This document shows, one piece after another, positions 1-9,158 of a DNA stretch of 64,000 nucleotides. Under the pieces are notes generated by a model. It searched no databases. It was not told the origin of the DNA and worked only from the letters and a program-made list of their open reading frames with translations. This DNA comes from Viridibacillus soli (GTDB lineage: Bacteria > Bacillota > Bacilli > Bacillales_A > Planococcaceae): assembly GCF_016612995.1 (NCBI RefSeq), contig NZ_JAEOAH010000028.1, positions 1 through 64,000 of the forward strand, written 5' to 3'. Positions within the stretch are counted from its first letter, which is position 1, and every line of letters starts with the position of its first letter. Made by a program: the position numbers and the translations under genes.

Positions 1-370
1 AGTCTTGGCAATCTTAGAAACAGCACCACAAACATGAACTTGATACCGTTTGAACCACTACGAATTTGCTGCAGGGCTTGATAAATGTGTTTCGTATGAT
101 TATCTTCTTGATGCCACTGTGCGACAAAACCGCGCTCTTCCTCTGTTAAATCAGGCGGACAACGTGCTAAGCAGCTGTTCAGGTGCGTACAAGTAAAACC
201 ATCGCTCGACGGTTGTATACGGCAGGTCGTATTCCCGCGAAACGTCGGCAATGGAACGTCCATGACAACATGTCACGATTTGGCAACGAAACGCTTTTGT
301 CGAAGAACGAACAAGTCCTAAACCATAGTCGTAGGAAAAGGTAAAACCACAGCATACAGTAAAAATTTTT
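1..370 (-). pseudogene. Transposase remnant, probably ISL3-like
   Basis: Read on the minus strand, about 370-180 encodes a helix-turn-helix segment (GRSIADVSREYDLPYTTVER, then WFYLYAPEQL) of the kind found in ISL3-type transposases. A stop ends that frame near position 165. The reading then continues in another frame (PPDLTEEERGFVAQWHQ) to the window edge, so at least one frameshift is present. No terminal inverted repeats are visible. The family assignment is from motif resemblance only. The copy cannot be functional as it stands. Confidence 0.55.
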
Positions 371-401
371 AACTACCTTCTATAATGGTGCGCTTTTAAA
401 C

Positions 402-447
402 AAAAGCCTAATTTTTCATTACAATACCGAAAAATTAGGCTTTTTTA
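402..447. terminator. Hairpin terminator
   Basis: There are 15-base inverted arms (402-416 and 430-444) around a 13-base loop, followed by T residues. The loop and right arm contain ATTACAATACCGAAA, which recurs in the terminator at 4005-4050. Confidence 0.7.
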
Positions 448-655
448 TATTTCGATTTCCTTAACGTTGTAAAACCGCATTTTCCTGAGGGCGAGAGTTT
501 GAATTCGCAGTATCACCTCAGTTTGCTTATTGATCACTCAATAAAATTATTAGAGCCCTTAATGTATATATGATGAAAGCATCTAAATTATTGAATAAAG
601 AATCCGCATTTAGTAGCTGTATAGAGCTGTAAGAATAACTTTGTACATTGTCTCA

Positions 656-713
656 CCCTACAATAATTATTGTAGGGAATCTTTGTATGATAAACTTGTA
701 ATTTATCATACAA
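656..713. promoter_or_regulatory. Two adjacent palindromes upstream of the protease gene
   Basis: The 448-835 interval has no gene. It holds a perfect 22-bp palindrome without spacer (CCCTACAATAA/TTATTGTAGGG, 656-677). Five bases on is a second inverted repeat with perfect 12-base arms and a 7-base spacer (683-694 and 702-713). The second is not followed by a T run, so an operator pair or RNA element is as likely as a terminator. They lie about 120 bases before the protease start. Confidence 0.5.
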
Positions 714-835
714 TCTAGAAAGTAATTTTATACTGCTAAAATAATAGTAGATTTGTGAAAGTCCTTTATATAGAATAAAATATACATAATAGTAGAATTA
801 ATGCTATAGAAATACAGAAAGGGAGTCTCATAACA

Positions 836-3064
836 GTGAAGAATCCGAAGTGGAAAAAATTAAGTATTACATGTTTTGCTTTAACAGCTTTATGTACCTT
901 TTCAAATAAACAACAAACCATTTACGCTGATGAAAATACCATCAACGCAATGATTTCATATAAAAATGAAGAAGGTAAACAAAAAGTGCTAGATGCTGCT
1001 GAGAATGTCAATGAAGTACTTCAAAACGTTGACATGGTTGAAGCCTCTTTAACTGAGCAACAATTGGTCGAGTTAAAAAAAGATCCTAATATTGAATTGG
1101 TTGATACGCAAGAAGCACCAATGAGCTTAGCCGATTCAACTCCAACGCTCGCTCCAATTGCGATTCCTACTTGGAATCATACTTTAACGAATGTACCAGT
1201 AGCCTGGAATGCAGGCATTTTTGGCAATAAAGTAAAAGTTGCTGTCATCGATACAGGTATTAACCTCATTGATGATTTACCGAATATCGCAGCCCGCGTG
1301 TCGTTTGTAGCTGACGATCCCACAACAGTTATTAAAGAATCTGACAATGTGGACCGTGGTGGCAAGAACGGCACTGGTCATGGTACGTCCGTTGCAGCAA
1401 TAATTGGTGCCAAAATTGGTGGTTATTTAAGTGATAAGAAAACCGCTGATATCATTGGGGTTGCGCCTAATGTCCAACTATATTCCTTGAAATACGCAGA
1501 CGGTACAACTATGGGCACAACAACGGAAATCATCAAATCAATTGACTGGGCCATCGAAAATAAAATGGATATTATTAATATTTCATCTGGCTTACATATT
1601 GACGTGCCCTCGCTTCGAAGTGCCATTCAAAAAGCCTATAATGCCGGAATCTTAATCGTTGCTTCTGCTGGGAATGAAGGCAATAATCGAAATGTTACAT
1701 ATCCCGCAAGATATAGCCAGGTTATTGCTGTATCGTCGATTAATTCAAAACAAGAGTTCAGCGCTTTCTCAAATACAGGTACATCCATGAATTTGACTGC
1801 TCCAGGCGAATCTGTACCGTCAATTAGTAAGGATGGTGATTTGATTTACGTTAGCGGTACTTCATTTGCAGCACCGCATGTTACAGGCATACTCGCTTTA
1901 TTAAAACAACAATATCCATTGATGTCAGCAAAAGAGCTGCGTAGTAAATTATATAATACGGCGATCGATCTTGGTATTGCAGGCATCGATAACTTATACG
2001 GACATGGTCTAGTGCAATATCCACAAACTGAACTGATACCATTAGAAGAATTAACCGGTTCACAAATAGTAGATGTGACAGATCGGACAGCGACTGTTCG
2101 TTTTGAATTCCCTAATAATAAGAATGCCAGTAAAGTAGCCATTTTCCTAGATGATCAGCTTCTTACATCAACTACTTCAAGTACATATAAGGTTCAAGGT
2201 TTAAAGCCATCTATGGACTATACAATTACGTTAAAAGTAGTTGCTACTGATGGCAGTACAACGGCAGGTACTGCACTAAATGTGCATACTTTAAAAGATA
2301 AAACGCCTCCAGCTGAAGTGACAAAGTTATCCGCAACTTCGATTCAAATTAATGCTGTGACAATCAAATGGAAAAAACCAGCGACTGTTGACTATAAGCA
2401 ATCGAATATTTACGTTAATAATAAAAAAATTGCAGCTACGAAAGAATCGACATATACTATTCGTAATCTTAAGGCGGATAAGGTCTACAAATTGGCAGTG
2501 AAAACAGAGGATGAGGCAGGTAATATATCACCGGGGGTAGCACTGACCGTTCAAACACCAATGATGAGAATCTTAAAGGCACCTTCTGTGAAAAAAGTAT
2601 CTGATCGATCAGTGAGTATTGCTGGTACTGCTCAAGCAAATGCTAAACTTTATATTTATAAAGGAAATCAAAAATTAGCTCAGACAACAGTGCAAACAGA
2701 TGGAAGTTATAATGCTGCTATAAAAAAACAAGCTGCGAATACCCAATTAGCTATCTATATTAAAGATAGTAATGGTAATTCAAGCACTGTACAAAGCCTA
2801 AAAGTATTAGATAAAACACCTCCTGGTAAACCAAAAGTAAATAAACTTACGAGTCAAGCGACTTACGTTTCTGGTACTGCTGAACCGTTCTCTACAATAC
2901 AAATGCAAAAAGGTAAAACAGTACTCTCCAAAACAACAGCAAAAGCTTCTGGTAAATTTACTTTAAAGATCAAAAAACAAAAGAAAAATTCAACCTTTGA
3001 CTTCTATGCAATAGATCAAGCTCATAATCGTAGTAAAAGTACTTTAGTCAAAGTAGAATCTTAG
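836..3064 (+). CDS. Secreted subtilisin-like serine protease (S8) with FN3 and Ig-like domains
   Basis: This is an exported 742-residue endopeptidase. It has a signal peptide (1-31), a short I9-like propeptide (about 36-90), then a peptidase S8 domain. The catalytic residues are D139 (VIDTG), H182 (GHGTS) and S343 (SGTSFAAPH), with the oxyanion Asn at N280 (ASAGN). Two fibronectin type III modules (about 405-580) and two bacterial Ig-like modules (about 585-742) follow. These are typical of surface or matrix-binding extracellular proteases. The GTG start is chosen for its AGAAAGGGAG ribosome site 12 bases upstream and because it begins a good signal peptide. No sortase motif or S-layer domain is seen, so it is probably released or non-covalently wall-bound. 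The gene is monocistronic. Confidence 0.93.
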   Translation: MKNPKWKKLSITCFALTALCTFSNKQQTIYADENTINAMISYKNEEGKQKVLDAAENVNEVLQNVDMVEASLTEQQLVELKKDPNIELVDTQEAPMSLADSTPTLAPIAIPTWNHTLTNVPVAWNAGIFGNKVKVAVIDTGINLIDDLPNIAARVSFVADDPTTVIKESDNVDRGGKNGTGHGTSVAAIIGAKIGGYLSDKKTADIIGVAPNVQLYSLKYADGTTMGTTTEIIKSIDWAIENKMDIINISSGLHIDVPSLRSAIQKAYNAGILIVASAGNEGNNRNVTYPARYSQVIAVSSINSKQEFSAFSNTGTSMNLTAPGESVPSISKDGDLIYVSGTSFAAPHVTGILALLKQQYPLMSAKELRSKLYNTAIDLGIAGIDNLYGHGLVQYPQTELIPLEELTGSQIVDVTDRTATVRFEFPNNKNASKVAIFLDDQLLTSTTSSTYKVQGLKPSMDYTITLKVVATDGSTTAGTALNVHTLKDKTPPAEVTKLSATSIQINAVTIKWKKPATVDYKQSNIYVNNKKIAATKESTYTIRNLKADKVYKLAVKTEDEAGNISPGVALTVQTPMMRILKAPSVKKVSDRSVSIAGTAQANAKLYIYKGNQKLAQTTVQTDGSYNAAIKKQAANTQLAIYIKDSNGNSSTVQSLKVLDKTPPGKPKVNKLTSQATYVSGTAEPFSTIQMQKGKTVLSKTTAKASGKFTLKIKKQKKNSTFDFYAIDQAHNRSKSTLVKVES

Positions 3065-3242
3065 TGAAATGTGCCTCCATATCGACTTTTCTTGCTCTTT
3101 CGAAACCTTTTAAACCGCCATATTGGTATAAAAGGATGGAAAGGGGAGGGGAGTATGTATGGAGGTACATTTTTGTTGATTATATGGACTAGCGAGGTAT
3201 ATAATTAATGGAAATAAAACTATTAAATGGTAGGTGTATAAA

Positions 3243-3986
3243 ATGAAGGAAAAATCATTTCAGCAAACGGTTGGTTTTAGTATTAAAGATACCGTCGCAT
3301 TGTATTGGCTTTACAAAACACAGCAAATAGAATGTTACTCTGTTGAAATCCATAAAACCTTTCAAACCGAGTTTCCTGGTCGCCCTGTCGGCTATGAATA
3401 TGTCGCACGTATTGCTAAACAACTAGAAGCTGAGGGGGCCTTAAAAGCACGACAAGAACAAAAACGTCTATTTTATCATGCTACCGAGCTCGGCACTGAA
3501 CGTTTACACCGCTACAAAAAGCTCTATTTCAATCAATTCCATGAAATTGTTCTTGTGCTTGATCGTTTTTATTATGCACTAACGAAAAACGGTGACAAAC
3601 CAGCAGCACCAATCCATCCACTTCCTGAAGAATTTCGTGCCTATTTCTCTAAACTCATATCAGTGAAGGATATCGTTCGTTATTTAGCACTAAAGCTAAG
3701 CCAAACGAGATCCTCATTTTATATGGCAGAAGTAGGCCAACAGCTTGAAGATGTCTTTGGCTGGTCTCCTTCTAATGGCTATTTATATCAGATTGCACGT
3801 GAGATGGAAGAAACGGATTTGTTAATAGGCTACTGGCCTGATGAAAGACGAACTGTACGAAAATTAAAAGGAACTGACGCTGGGACGGCATTTTATGATG
3901 TCATTGCTAAATCTTTAGAAGAGCGAATAACGACTACAAGGCATTATTTACGTTATATCTTGGCATTTTTTACTGTGAAATCGTAG
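3243..3986 (+). CDS. Double winged-helix (PadR-like) regulator
   Basis: The protein of 247 residues contains two similar winged-helix halves (about 15-95 and 130-235). Each has the PadR-like pattern of a helix bundle, then VGYEYVARIAKQLE or SNGYLYQIAREMEE, then a wing with basic residues. It is probably a DNA-binding regulator with an internal duplication. No ligand domain is visible. I chose ATG 3243 over the in-frame GTG at 3234 because TAGGTG sits 6 bases before it. A terminator sharing sequence with the one at 402-447 follows at once. Its target is unknown; the protease upstream is the nearest candidate. Confidence 0.6.
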   Translation: MKEKSFQQTVGFSIKDTVALYWLYKTQQIECYSVEIHKTFQTEFPGRPVGYEYVARIAKQLEAEGALKARQEQKRLFYHATELGTERLHRYKKLYFNQFHEIVLVLDRFYYALTKNGDKPAAPIHPLPEEFRAYFSKLISVKDIVRYLALKLSQTRSSFYMAEVGQQLEDVFGWSPSNGYLYQIAREMEETDLLIGYWPDERRTVRKLKGTDAGTAFYDVIAKSLEERITTTRHYLRYILAFFTVKS

Positions 3987-4004
3987 CATTCAAATCATAT
4001 TTAC

Positions 4005-4050
4005 AAAAAAAGCCTAATTTCGGATTACAATACCGAAATTAGGTTTTTAT
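4005..4050 (+). terminator. Terminator of the winged-helix gene
   Basis: The inverted repeat AGCCTAATTTCGG/CCGAAATTAGGT is followed by T residues. Its loop is nearly identical to that of the hairpin at 402-447. Confidence 0.8.
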
Positions 4051-4128
4051 TACGTCATTTTATTATTTTTTAGAGGTTTAAAAAAACTCTAATACTATGA
4101 GGTATTTTAAGGTTTTCCCTTCTTGATG

Positions 4129-4157
4129 CAAAAAAAACTGGGAGCACTTACTCCCAG
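4129..4157 (-). terminator. Terminator of the alpha/beta hydrolase gene
   Basis: On the minus strand, CTGGGAG/CTCCCAG arms with a 6-base loop are followed by eight T residues, 17 bases after the hydrolase stop codon. Confidence 0.85.
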
Positions 4158-4174
4158 ATCAAAGTTTCTCTATA

Positions 4175-5131
4175 TTAATCAATATATTTGTTCACAAATC
4201 CCCAGACCGTATTCCAATATTTCTCTGGATCTACTTTTTCAGCTTCACCATGACCTGCACCTGGAATAATTAATTTTTCTTTTTCAACATTTGCCGCATT
4301 ATAAACGTCATCTAGCATTTCATAAGGGACAAATGTATCTTTATCGCCATGGATAAATAGCATAGGTGTTTTACTCTTCGCCACTTGTTTGACGGCAGAG
4401 GCTTCAGTTAAATCGTACCCTGCACGAAATTTCGTTACGGTGTTAGCCGCGTTCATAACAGGGAACTTTGGTAAATTAAACAAGTCATCAAGCTGATATG
4501 TAAATACATCCATAACAGATGAATAACCACAATCTTCAACAATTACTTTGACATTTGAAGGTAATTTTTCACCAGAGGCCATCATGACAGTGGCTCCACC
4601 CATGGAAATTCCGAATAAGACGATTTCAGCTTTTGGATCTTTATCAGTAATTGTCTTGATCCATAAAAGCATGTCTTTTCGATCATCCCAACCCATTCCG
4701 ATGTAATCGCCTTCGCTTTCTCCATGTCCGCGAAGATCAGGTGCTAACACATTGTATCCTTTTTCATGAAAATTGCGTATCCATCGAACCATTAGAGTGT
4801 TATTCGAAGTATACCCATGATCAACAATGACCCATTTATGATCCGAATTGTTGTTTTCATATAAATGTCCTTTTAATGTTAATTTATCCGAAGAAACAAT
4901 ACTTGTTGTAATAGGAGGATGTTTTTTCGAAAAGGCAACATCCGCTAATTCACTTGTTTTTGCTACTTCGGCTGAAACAGCTTTCGATTGAGCTAAATGC
5001 GGATTACCGGTTAAAAATTCTTTTTCCGTATTAGCATTTAATGCAAAATTGTAAAAATAATTACCGACTAAGCCGTAAGCAATGACTAATATAACGATAA
5101 TTACTGATGAAATAATACTGAATTTTTTCAT
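4175..5131 (-). CDS. Membrane-anchored alpha/beta hydrolase (YqkD-like)
   Basis: The 318-residue serine hydrolase has one N-terminal transmembrane segment (about 5-25) and an alpha/beta fold facing outward. The nucleophile is S176 in GISMGG. The probable acid is D265 (HGDKD) and the base is H294 (GAGHGE). The oxyanion-side HGYTSN motif is at 105-110. It resembles B. subtilis YqkD-type hydrolases of unknown substrate. A TAAAGGAAGTG site precedes the ATG. It is a single-gene unit with its own terminator, convergent with the winged-helix gene. Confidence 0.8.
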   Translation of the reverse strand: MKKFSIISSVIIVILVIAYGLVGNYFYNFALNANTEKEFLTGNPHLAQSKAVSAEVAKTSELADVAFSKKHPPITTSIVSSDKLTLKGHLYENNNSDHKWVIVDHGYTSNNTLMVRWIRNFHEKGYNVLAPDLRGHGESEGDYIGMGWDDRKDMLLWIKTITDKDPKAEIVLFGISMGGATVMMASGEKLPSNVKVIVEDCGYSSVMDVFTYQLDDLFNLPKFPVMNAANTVTKFRAGYDLTEASAVKQVAKSKTPMLFIHGDKDTFVPYEMLDDVYNAANVEKEKLIIPGAGHGEAEKVDPEKYWNTVWGFVNKYID

Positions 5132-5344
5132 AAGACACTTCCTTTATATTAAACTATTAAAATTTTATAGATAGTTCAAAGTATAGCATATGTTGTTATT
5201 TGAAATAGTTTTATCACCATAGAGTTTTATAAGATGTATTTAAGTTATATTTTTCCATGAGAGGTCCCTCTAAATTAATAATTGAATTTTAAGACACTTT
5301 TCTTTATAATAAATGCAAGTAACATTTTCACACACAATTGTATA

Positions 5345-5590
5345 ACAGAACTCATAGACAAGGATTAGTACATAAGGAATGCGCGGATAGAGAGTCGGGT
5401 TTGGTGGAAACCGATACGTAGCAACTAATGGAATGGACCTTTGAGTGACTGCTTGAAAGTTGAGTATGGCAGTTCGATTAGCGAATCGTTATATCGCTTA
5501 TAGTGGTAGCGTTTTTTGCTGCAATTGAGGTGGTACCGCGGAATTCCCGCCCTCCATAGAGAATAGTCTCTATGGGGGGCTTTTTGTGTT
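5345..5590 (+). promoter_or_regulatory. T-box leader, tryptophan-specific
   Basis: This is a tRNA-sensing leader for trpEG. The conserved T-box AGGTGGTACCGCGG is at 5528-5541. The terminator arms (GCCCTCCATAGAGA with TCTCTATGGGGGGC) span 5549-5580 and are followed by five T residues. The specifier is read as TGG at 5434-5436, flanked by GAA and ACC as in characterised specifier loops. A Stem I element starts near 5355. Uncharged tRNA-Trp is expected to favour the antiterminator and switch the operon on. Confidence 0.9.
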
Positions 5591-5624
5591 ACTTGAGATG
5601 AGCTGAGAAAAGGAGTTTGAGCAA

Positions 5625-7013
5625 ATGACAGTTAAGTTGAGAGAGTATGAGATAGTTACACTTCAAGGTGATATGATGACACCAATCTCCATTTATCATG
5701 CAGTAAGAGGACGTAAGAAAATGCTTTTTGAATCGTCCGCCAAGCATGAAGAAAGTGGTCGATATTCATTTATTGCATTGAACCCAATCGCGGAGTTAAA
5801 AAGTACAGAAAATGGTACGGAAATTATAAAGAACGGAAAGCGGAGTGAATTACAACGGTCTCCTATGGATGTATTAAAAGAAATGCTGCCACTAGATACA
5901 GAAGACTATCCATTTGCCTTCTTTGGCGGAGCGATAGGCTATATCGGTTATGACACAGCATTTTATTTTGAAAAAATCGGCAGTTCATTGCCAGATGAGC
6001 TAGAAATGCCGAATATGCATATGCTTTTTTATGATACTTTTATCATTTATGATCATCTACAACAAACGGTATCGATTGTAGCGATTGATTTATTTAAGGG
6101 TAGTCGAACTTCTGAAGCGATGCAGGCTAGCATTCAAAATATCGTGACAAGTTTACACATCACAACAGTGACACAGCCTGAGGCAGAAGAACCCTCTTTG
6201 CAATTTAAATCATCTATTGATCAAAAGACATTTTGTCATATGGTTGAAACAGCGCAGGAATATATTAAGAAAGGTGATATCTTTCAAGTTGTGCTATCAC
6301 AACGCTTTTCATCACCATTTACAGGAAATCCGTTTTCTTTATATAGAAAATTACGTACGTCTAACCCTTCCCCCTATATGTTTTATATGGATTTTGAGGA
6401 GTATATCATTCTAGGGACGTCACCCGAAAGTTTAGTAAAGGTTAAAAATCGCCTTGTCACAACAAATCCAATCGCAGGTACTCGTCCACGTGGTCAATCA
6501 GTTACTGAAGATGCGGCACTTGCAGAAGGTTTACTCGCAGATGCCAAAGAGATAGCCGAGCACCGTATGCTAGTAGATTTAGGTCGAAATGACATTGGTA
6601 AGCTCTCGAAAATTGGTACAGTAAAGTTGCCAAAATATATGGATATTGAATACTACAAATATGTCATGCACATCGTTTCTGAAGTGACAGGTGAGTTGCA
6701 AGACGATATTCACGTTTTAGATGTATTAGCTACTTGTTTACCCGCAGGTACAGTATCTGGCGCACCGAAAATTCGCGCCATGCAAATTATTAATGAACTT
6801 GAAACGATGAAACGTGGTGTTTATGCCGGCGCTGTCGGTTATATCTCCGTTTCAGGTGATATGGATATGGCATTAGCCATTCGAACAATGGTCGTGCGAA
6901 ATGACAAAGCTCACGTACAAGCTGGAGCTGGAATTGTCTATAACTCTGAAGCGAAAAGTGAATATGAGGAAACACTAAATAAAGCAAAAGCGCTTTTGGA
7001 GGTGCGAAAATGA
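5625..7013 (+). CDS. trpE: Anthranilate synthase component I
   Basis: TrpE converts chorismate plus ammonia to anthranilate, the first step of tryptophan synthesis, using ammonia supplied by TrpG. The 462-residue protein shows the chorismate-binding domain with PAGTVSGAPKIRAM and GAGIVYNSEAKSEYEE. The N-terminal LFESS motif (34-38) matches the tryptophan feedback site, which favours TrpE over PabB. It is at the short end of the family. The start is supported by AAAGGAG 8 bases upstream. Its stop overlaps the trpG start by 4 bases (ATGA). The Trp T-box in front independently supports the assignment. Confidence 0.95.
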   Translation: MTVKLREYEIVTLQGDMMTPISIYHAVRGRKKMLFESSAKHEESGRYSFIALNPIAELKSTENGTEIIKNGKRSELQRSPMDVLKEMLPLDTEDYPFAFFGGAIGYIGYDTAFYFEKIGSSLPDELEMPNMHMLFYDTFIIYDHLQQTVSIVAIDLFKGSRTSEAMQASIQNIVTSLHITTVTQPEAEEPSLQFKSSIDQKTFCHMVETAQEYIKKGDIFQVVLSQRFSSPFTGNPFSLYRKLRTSNPSPYMFYMDFEEYIILGTSPESLVKVKNRLVTTNPIAGTRPRGQSVTEDAALAEGLLADAKEIAEHRMLVDLGRNDIGKLSKIGTVKLPKYMDIEYYKYVMHIVSEVTGELQDDIHVLDVLATCLPAGTVSGAPKIRAMQIINELETMKRGVYAGAVGYISVSGDMDMALAIRTMVVRNDKAHVQAGAGIVYNSEAKSEYEETLNKAKALLEVRK

Positions 7014-7600
7014 TTCTATTAATCGATAATTATGATTCATTCACATACAATTTGTATCAGCAAGTGAGTGCTTTAGGTAAAGATGTTCTCGTTGTGCGAA
7101 ATGACGCCCTTACAATTGACGACATTCGCTCAATACAACCAGAAGCTATTATTATCTCACCTGGACCTGGAACGCCTTCAGAAGCCGGTATTTCCATTCA
7201 AATCGTACAAAAGCTTTTTAAAGAATTTCCGATACTAGGTATTTGTCTTGGACACCAATCCATTGCGGAAGCATTTGGTGCAAAGATTGTTCAGGCGCAA
7301 AATATTATGCACGGTAAATTATCAATGATTCAGCATGAACAAACAGACCTTTTCGCAGCATTTAAAGGTCCAATCTCTGTTATGCGTTACCATTCACTAG
7401 TAATAGCGCCTGAAACATTATCTGATGAATTTAAAGTACTTGCAAGAGCGATAGATGATAACGAGATCATGGCCATTCAGCATCGGACATATCCTGTCTT
7501 CGGTTTGCAATTTCATCCAGAATCAATTGGGACACCAGAAGGGGATACTATGATTCAAGCTTTTATTGACTCCTATAGCAAAGTTCATAGCGATTTATAA
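7010..7600 (+). CDS. trpG: Anthranilate synthase glutamine amidotransferase component
   Basis: This 196-residue class I glutamine amidotransferase releases ammonia from glutamine for TrpE. The triad is visible: C79 (GICLGHQ), H169 and E171 (FHPES). In Bacillales the same subunit can serve aminodeoxychorismate synthase (PabA), so a dual role is possible. Translational coupling to trpE is implied by the ATGA overlap. A strong terminator follows 5 bases after the stop, so the transcript ends here. The other trp genes are not in the window. Confidence 0.93.
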   Translation: MILLIDNYDSFTYNLYQQVSALGKDVLVVRNDALTIDDIRSIQPEAIIISPGPGTPSEAGISIQIVQKLFKEFPILGICLGHQSIAEAFGAKIVQAQNIMHGKLSMIQHEQTDLFAAFKGPISVMRYHSLVIAPETLSDEFKVLARAIDDNEIMAIQHRTYPVFGLQFHPESIGTPEGDTMIQAFIDSYSKVHSDL

Positions 7601-7605
7601 ATAAA

Positions 7606-7643
7606 AAAAGTCCAATTCTCATGTATAAGAGAATTGGACTTTT
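7606..7643 (+). terminator. Terminator of trpEG
   Basis: The inverted repeat AGTCCAATTCTC/GAGAATTGGACT is flanked by A and T runs directly after trpG. Confidence 0.88.
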
Positions 7644-7805
7644 AGTGTTAGAATCCGTTACGTGCTAAATGGTTGAGTGGGGAAACATGAGAAGTAGACA
7701 CCATAAGTTATTCTACACTTGGTTATAGTTACTTTCATACTATTGTCTTCAGAAATAAGAGGAAGTTAAAATGATTGATACTAATACAAAATACGTTCAG
7801 TGGAG

Positions 7806-8041
7806 ATGAATAAATATACTCAACAATATATTGATGAATGTCGAGTAAAAGTGAATTTACAGCTTTCTACTTACAAGACCTAGTTACAACAGCGAAAGAG
7901 CAGGTTGTAGCTGATAATGGGTATTTAACAATAATATAATGATGGCGGATAAAACAATTAAGTTAGATCCGGCTAAGTCTTTTTTAAAGTATACAGTTAT
8001 CTAAGTCTTTTTTTGCTGAAATAGAAAGTAAATATTTATAA
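7806..8041 (+). pseudogene. Collapsed small hypothetical gene
   Basis: The start MNKYTQQYIDECRVKVN and the end KTIKLDPAKSFLK ... FFAEIESKYL look like the two ends of a roughly 140-residue conserved hypothetical protein whose middle is missing. There is a TAG after the first part, a TAA near 7937, and a frameshift before the last segment. I recall proteins with a KTIKLDPxKSVLK segment and an AFFAEIE ending in Bacilli and actinobacteria, but their function is unknown. The rest of 7644-8147 holds nothing recognisable. Confidence 0.55.
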
Positions 8042-8147
8042 GTAGACTGTAAACTTCACTTGTATAATCTTTTTTAGGTAATTACAAAGGTTTGTGATTG
8101 AAAAATTATTATTATTGCGTATAATAAATGGCAAAGGAGGGCTGTTG

Positions 8148-8591
8148 TTGGAAATTTTAGATTATATTGAAGAAGTTGATGAAAACAGGCGTGAGGCGTT
8201 TAAAAAACTATTCGAAACGGTTCAAGATCATTTACCACATGGCTTTGAAGCGTTAATGCAGTATAATATGCCGAACTTCGTAGTACCGAAGTCAATATAT
8301 CCGAATGGCTATCACTGCAGTCCTAAAGATCCGCTACCATTTATAGGAGTAGCCGCTCAAAAAAATCATATCACTTTGTATCATATGGGTATTTATGCAA
8401 AGCCAGAGCTATTGGACTGGTTTGTTGCAGAATATCCAAAGCATATGACTACTAAGCTCAATATGGGCAAAAGTTGTATACGATTTTCGAATACAAAAAC
8501 GCTACCTTATGCATTAATTGCGGAACTCGTACGTAAAATGACTGTACAAGACTGGATTGAATTGTACGAAAAACAACTAACAAAAGCATAG
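8148..8591 (+). CDS. DUF1801 (YdhG-like) protein
   Basis: The 147-residue protein matches the DUF1801 fold, whose members include the frataxin-like iron chaperone YdhG. Typical segments are LPHGFEALMQYNMPNF, HITLYHMGIYA and KSCIRFSNTKTLPYALIAEL near the C-terminus. The TTG at 8148 is chosen because AAAGGAGG ends 7 bases before it; the longer in-frame GTG start at 8094 lacks a ribosome site. The next gene (GyrI-like) begins 14 bases after the stop, so the two form a small operon ending at the 9021 terminator. Confidence 0.75.
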   Translation: MEILDYIEEVDENRREAFKKLFETVQDHLPHGFEALMQYNMPNFVVPKSIYPNGYHCSPKDPLPFIGVAAQKNHITLYHMGIYAKPELLDWFVAEYPKHMTTKLNMGKSCIRFSNTKTLPYALIAELVRKMTVQDWIELYEKQLTKA

Positions 8592-8605
8592 AGGGGATGA
8601 TTTGA

Positions 8606-9019
8606 ATGCAGACACGTATTGAGAAGATTGATGAGCTTGTTGTGAAAGGGTTGAGCATTCATCAAGGCCAAACATCAGATATTCCTGAGAAATGGGAGGA
8701 ACTTGCGAATACCCTTGAAGATAATAACGTATCGCAGGATGTATCGTATGGTGTTTGTATTCAAATGAATGAAAACGGCTTGGATTATGTAGCAGGAATT
8801 GACGATCATCTTTTACTAGATGATATTACAGCGGTGACTGTTAAAATTCCAGAAGGACGATTTTTAGTCGGTAAAGTCGACGGTGGGATCGAGCATATAC
8901 AAGAGGCCTTCCGAGAATTATTCAGCAATCAGGAAGTTACACATCGTCCATCTATGAGTTTTGAAAAATATATCGGACAAGATTTGCATGATATTGAAGT
9001 TTGGGTGCCAATCGTTTAA
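8606..9019 (+). CDS. GyrI-like small-molecule-binding protein
   Basis: This stand-alone 137-residue GyrI-like/effector-binding domain resembles the ligand-sensing half of AraC-type regulators, without a DNA-binding part. Typical elements are SYGVCIQMN, DYVAGI, the central VKIPEGRFLV strand, and the end HDIEVWVPIV. Family members bind hydrophobic or cationic compounds, or inhibit gyrase; which applies here is unknown. It is co-transcribed with the DUF1801 gene and followed by a strong terminator. Confidence 0.75.
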   Translation: MQTRIEKIDELVVKGLSIHQGQTSDIPEKWEELANTLEDNNVSQDVSYGVCIQMNENGLDYVAGIDDHLLLDDITAVTVKIPEGRFLVGKVDGGIEHIQEAFRELFSNQEVTHRPSMSFEKYIGQDLHDIEVWVPIV

Positions 9020-9020
9020 A

Positions 9021-9058
9021 AAAAGACGTAGAGTATTTTACTCTACGTCTTTTTTTTA
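9021..9058 (+). terminator. Terminator
   Basis: The arms AAGACGTAGAG/CTCTACGTCTT with a short loop are followed by eight T residues, directly after the GyrI-like gene. Confidence 0.88.
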
Positions 9059-9158
9059 TGGTAATCTTGTGACGAAATTCACTATTAATGGAAATTAATA
9101 TTTATAGTCTTAACTTTCTGATAAAATATAAAAAACGATACATAAAGGAGAGAATAAT

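Noticed and set aside
3152-3208. 17-codon frame MYGGTFLLIIWTSEVYN with a GGAGGGG site before the double winged-helix gene
   Set aside because: Short enough to arise by chance in a leader. No family resemblance, and the next ribosome site already explains the downstream gene.
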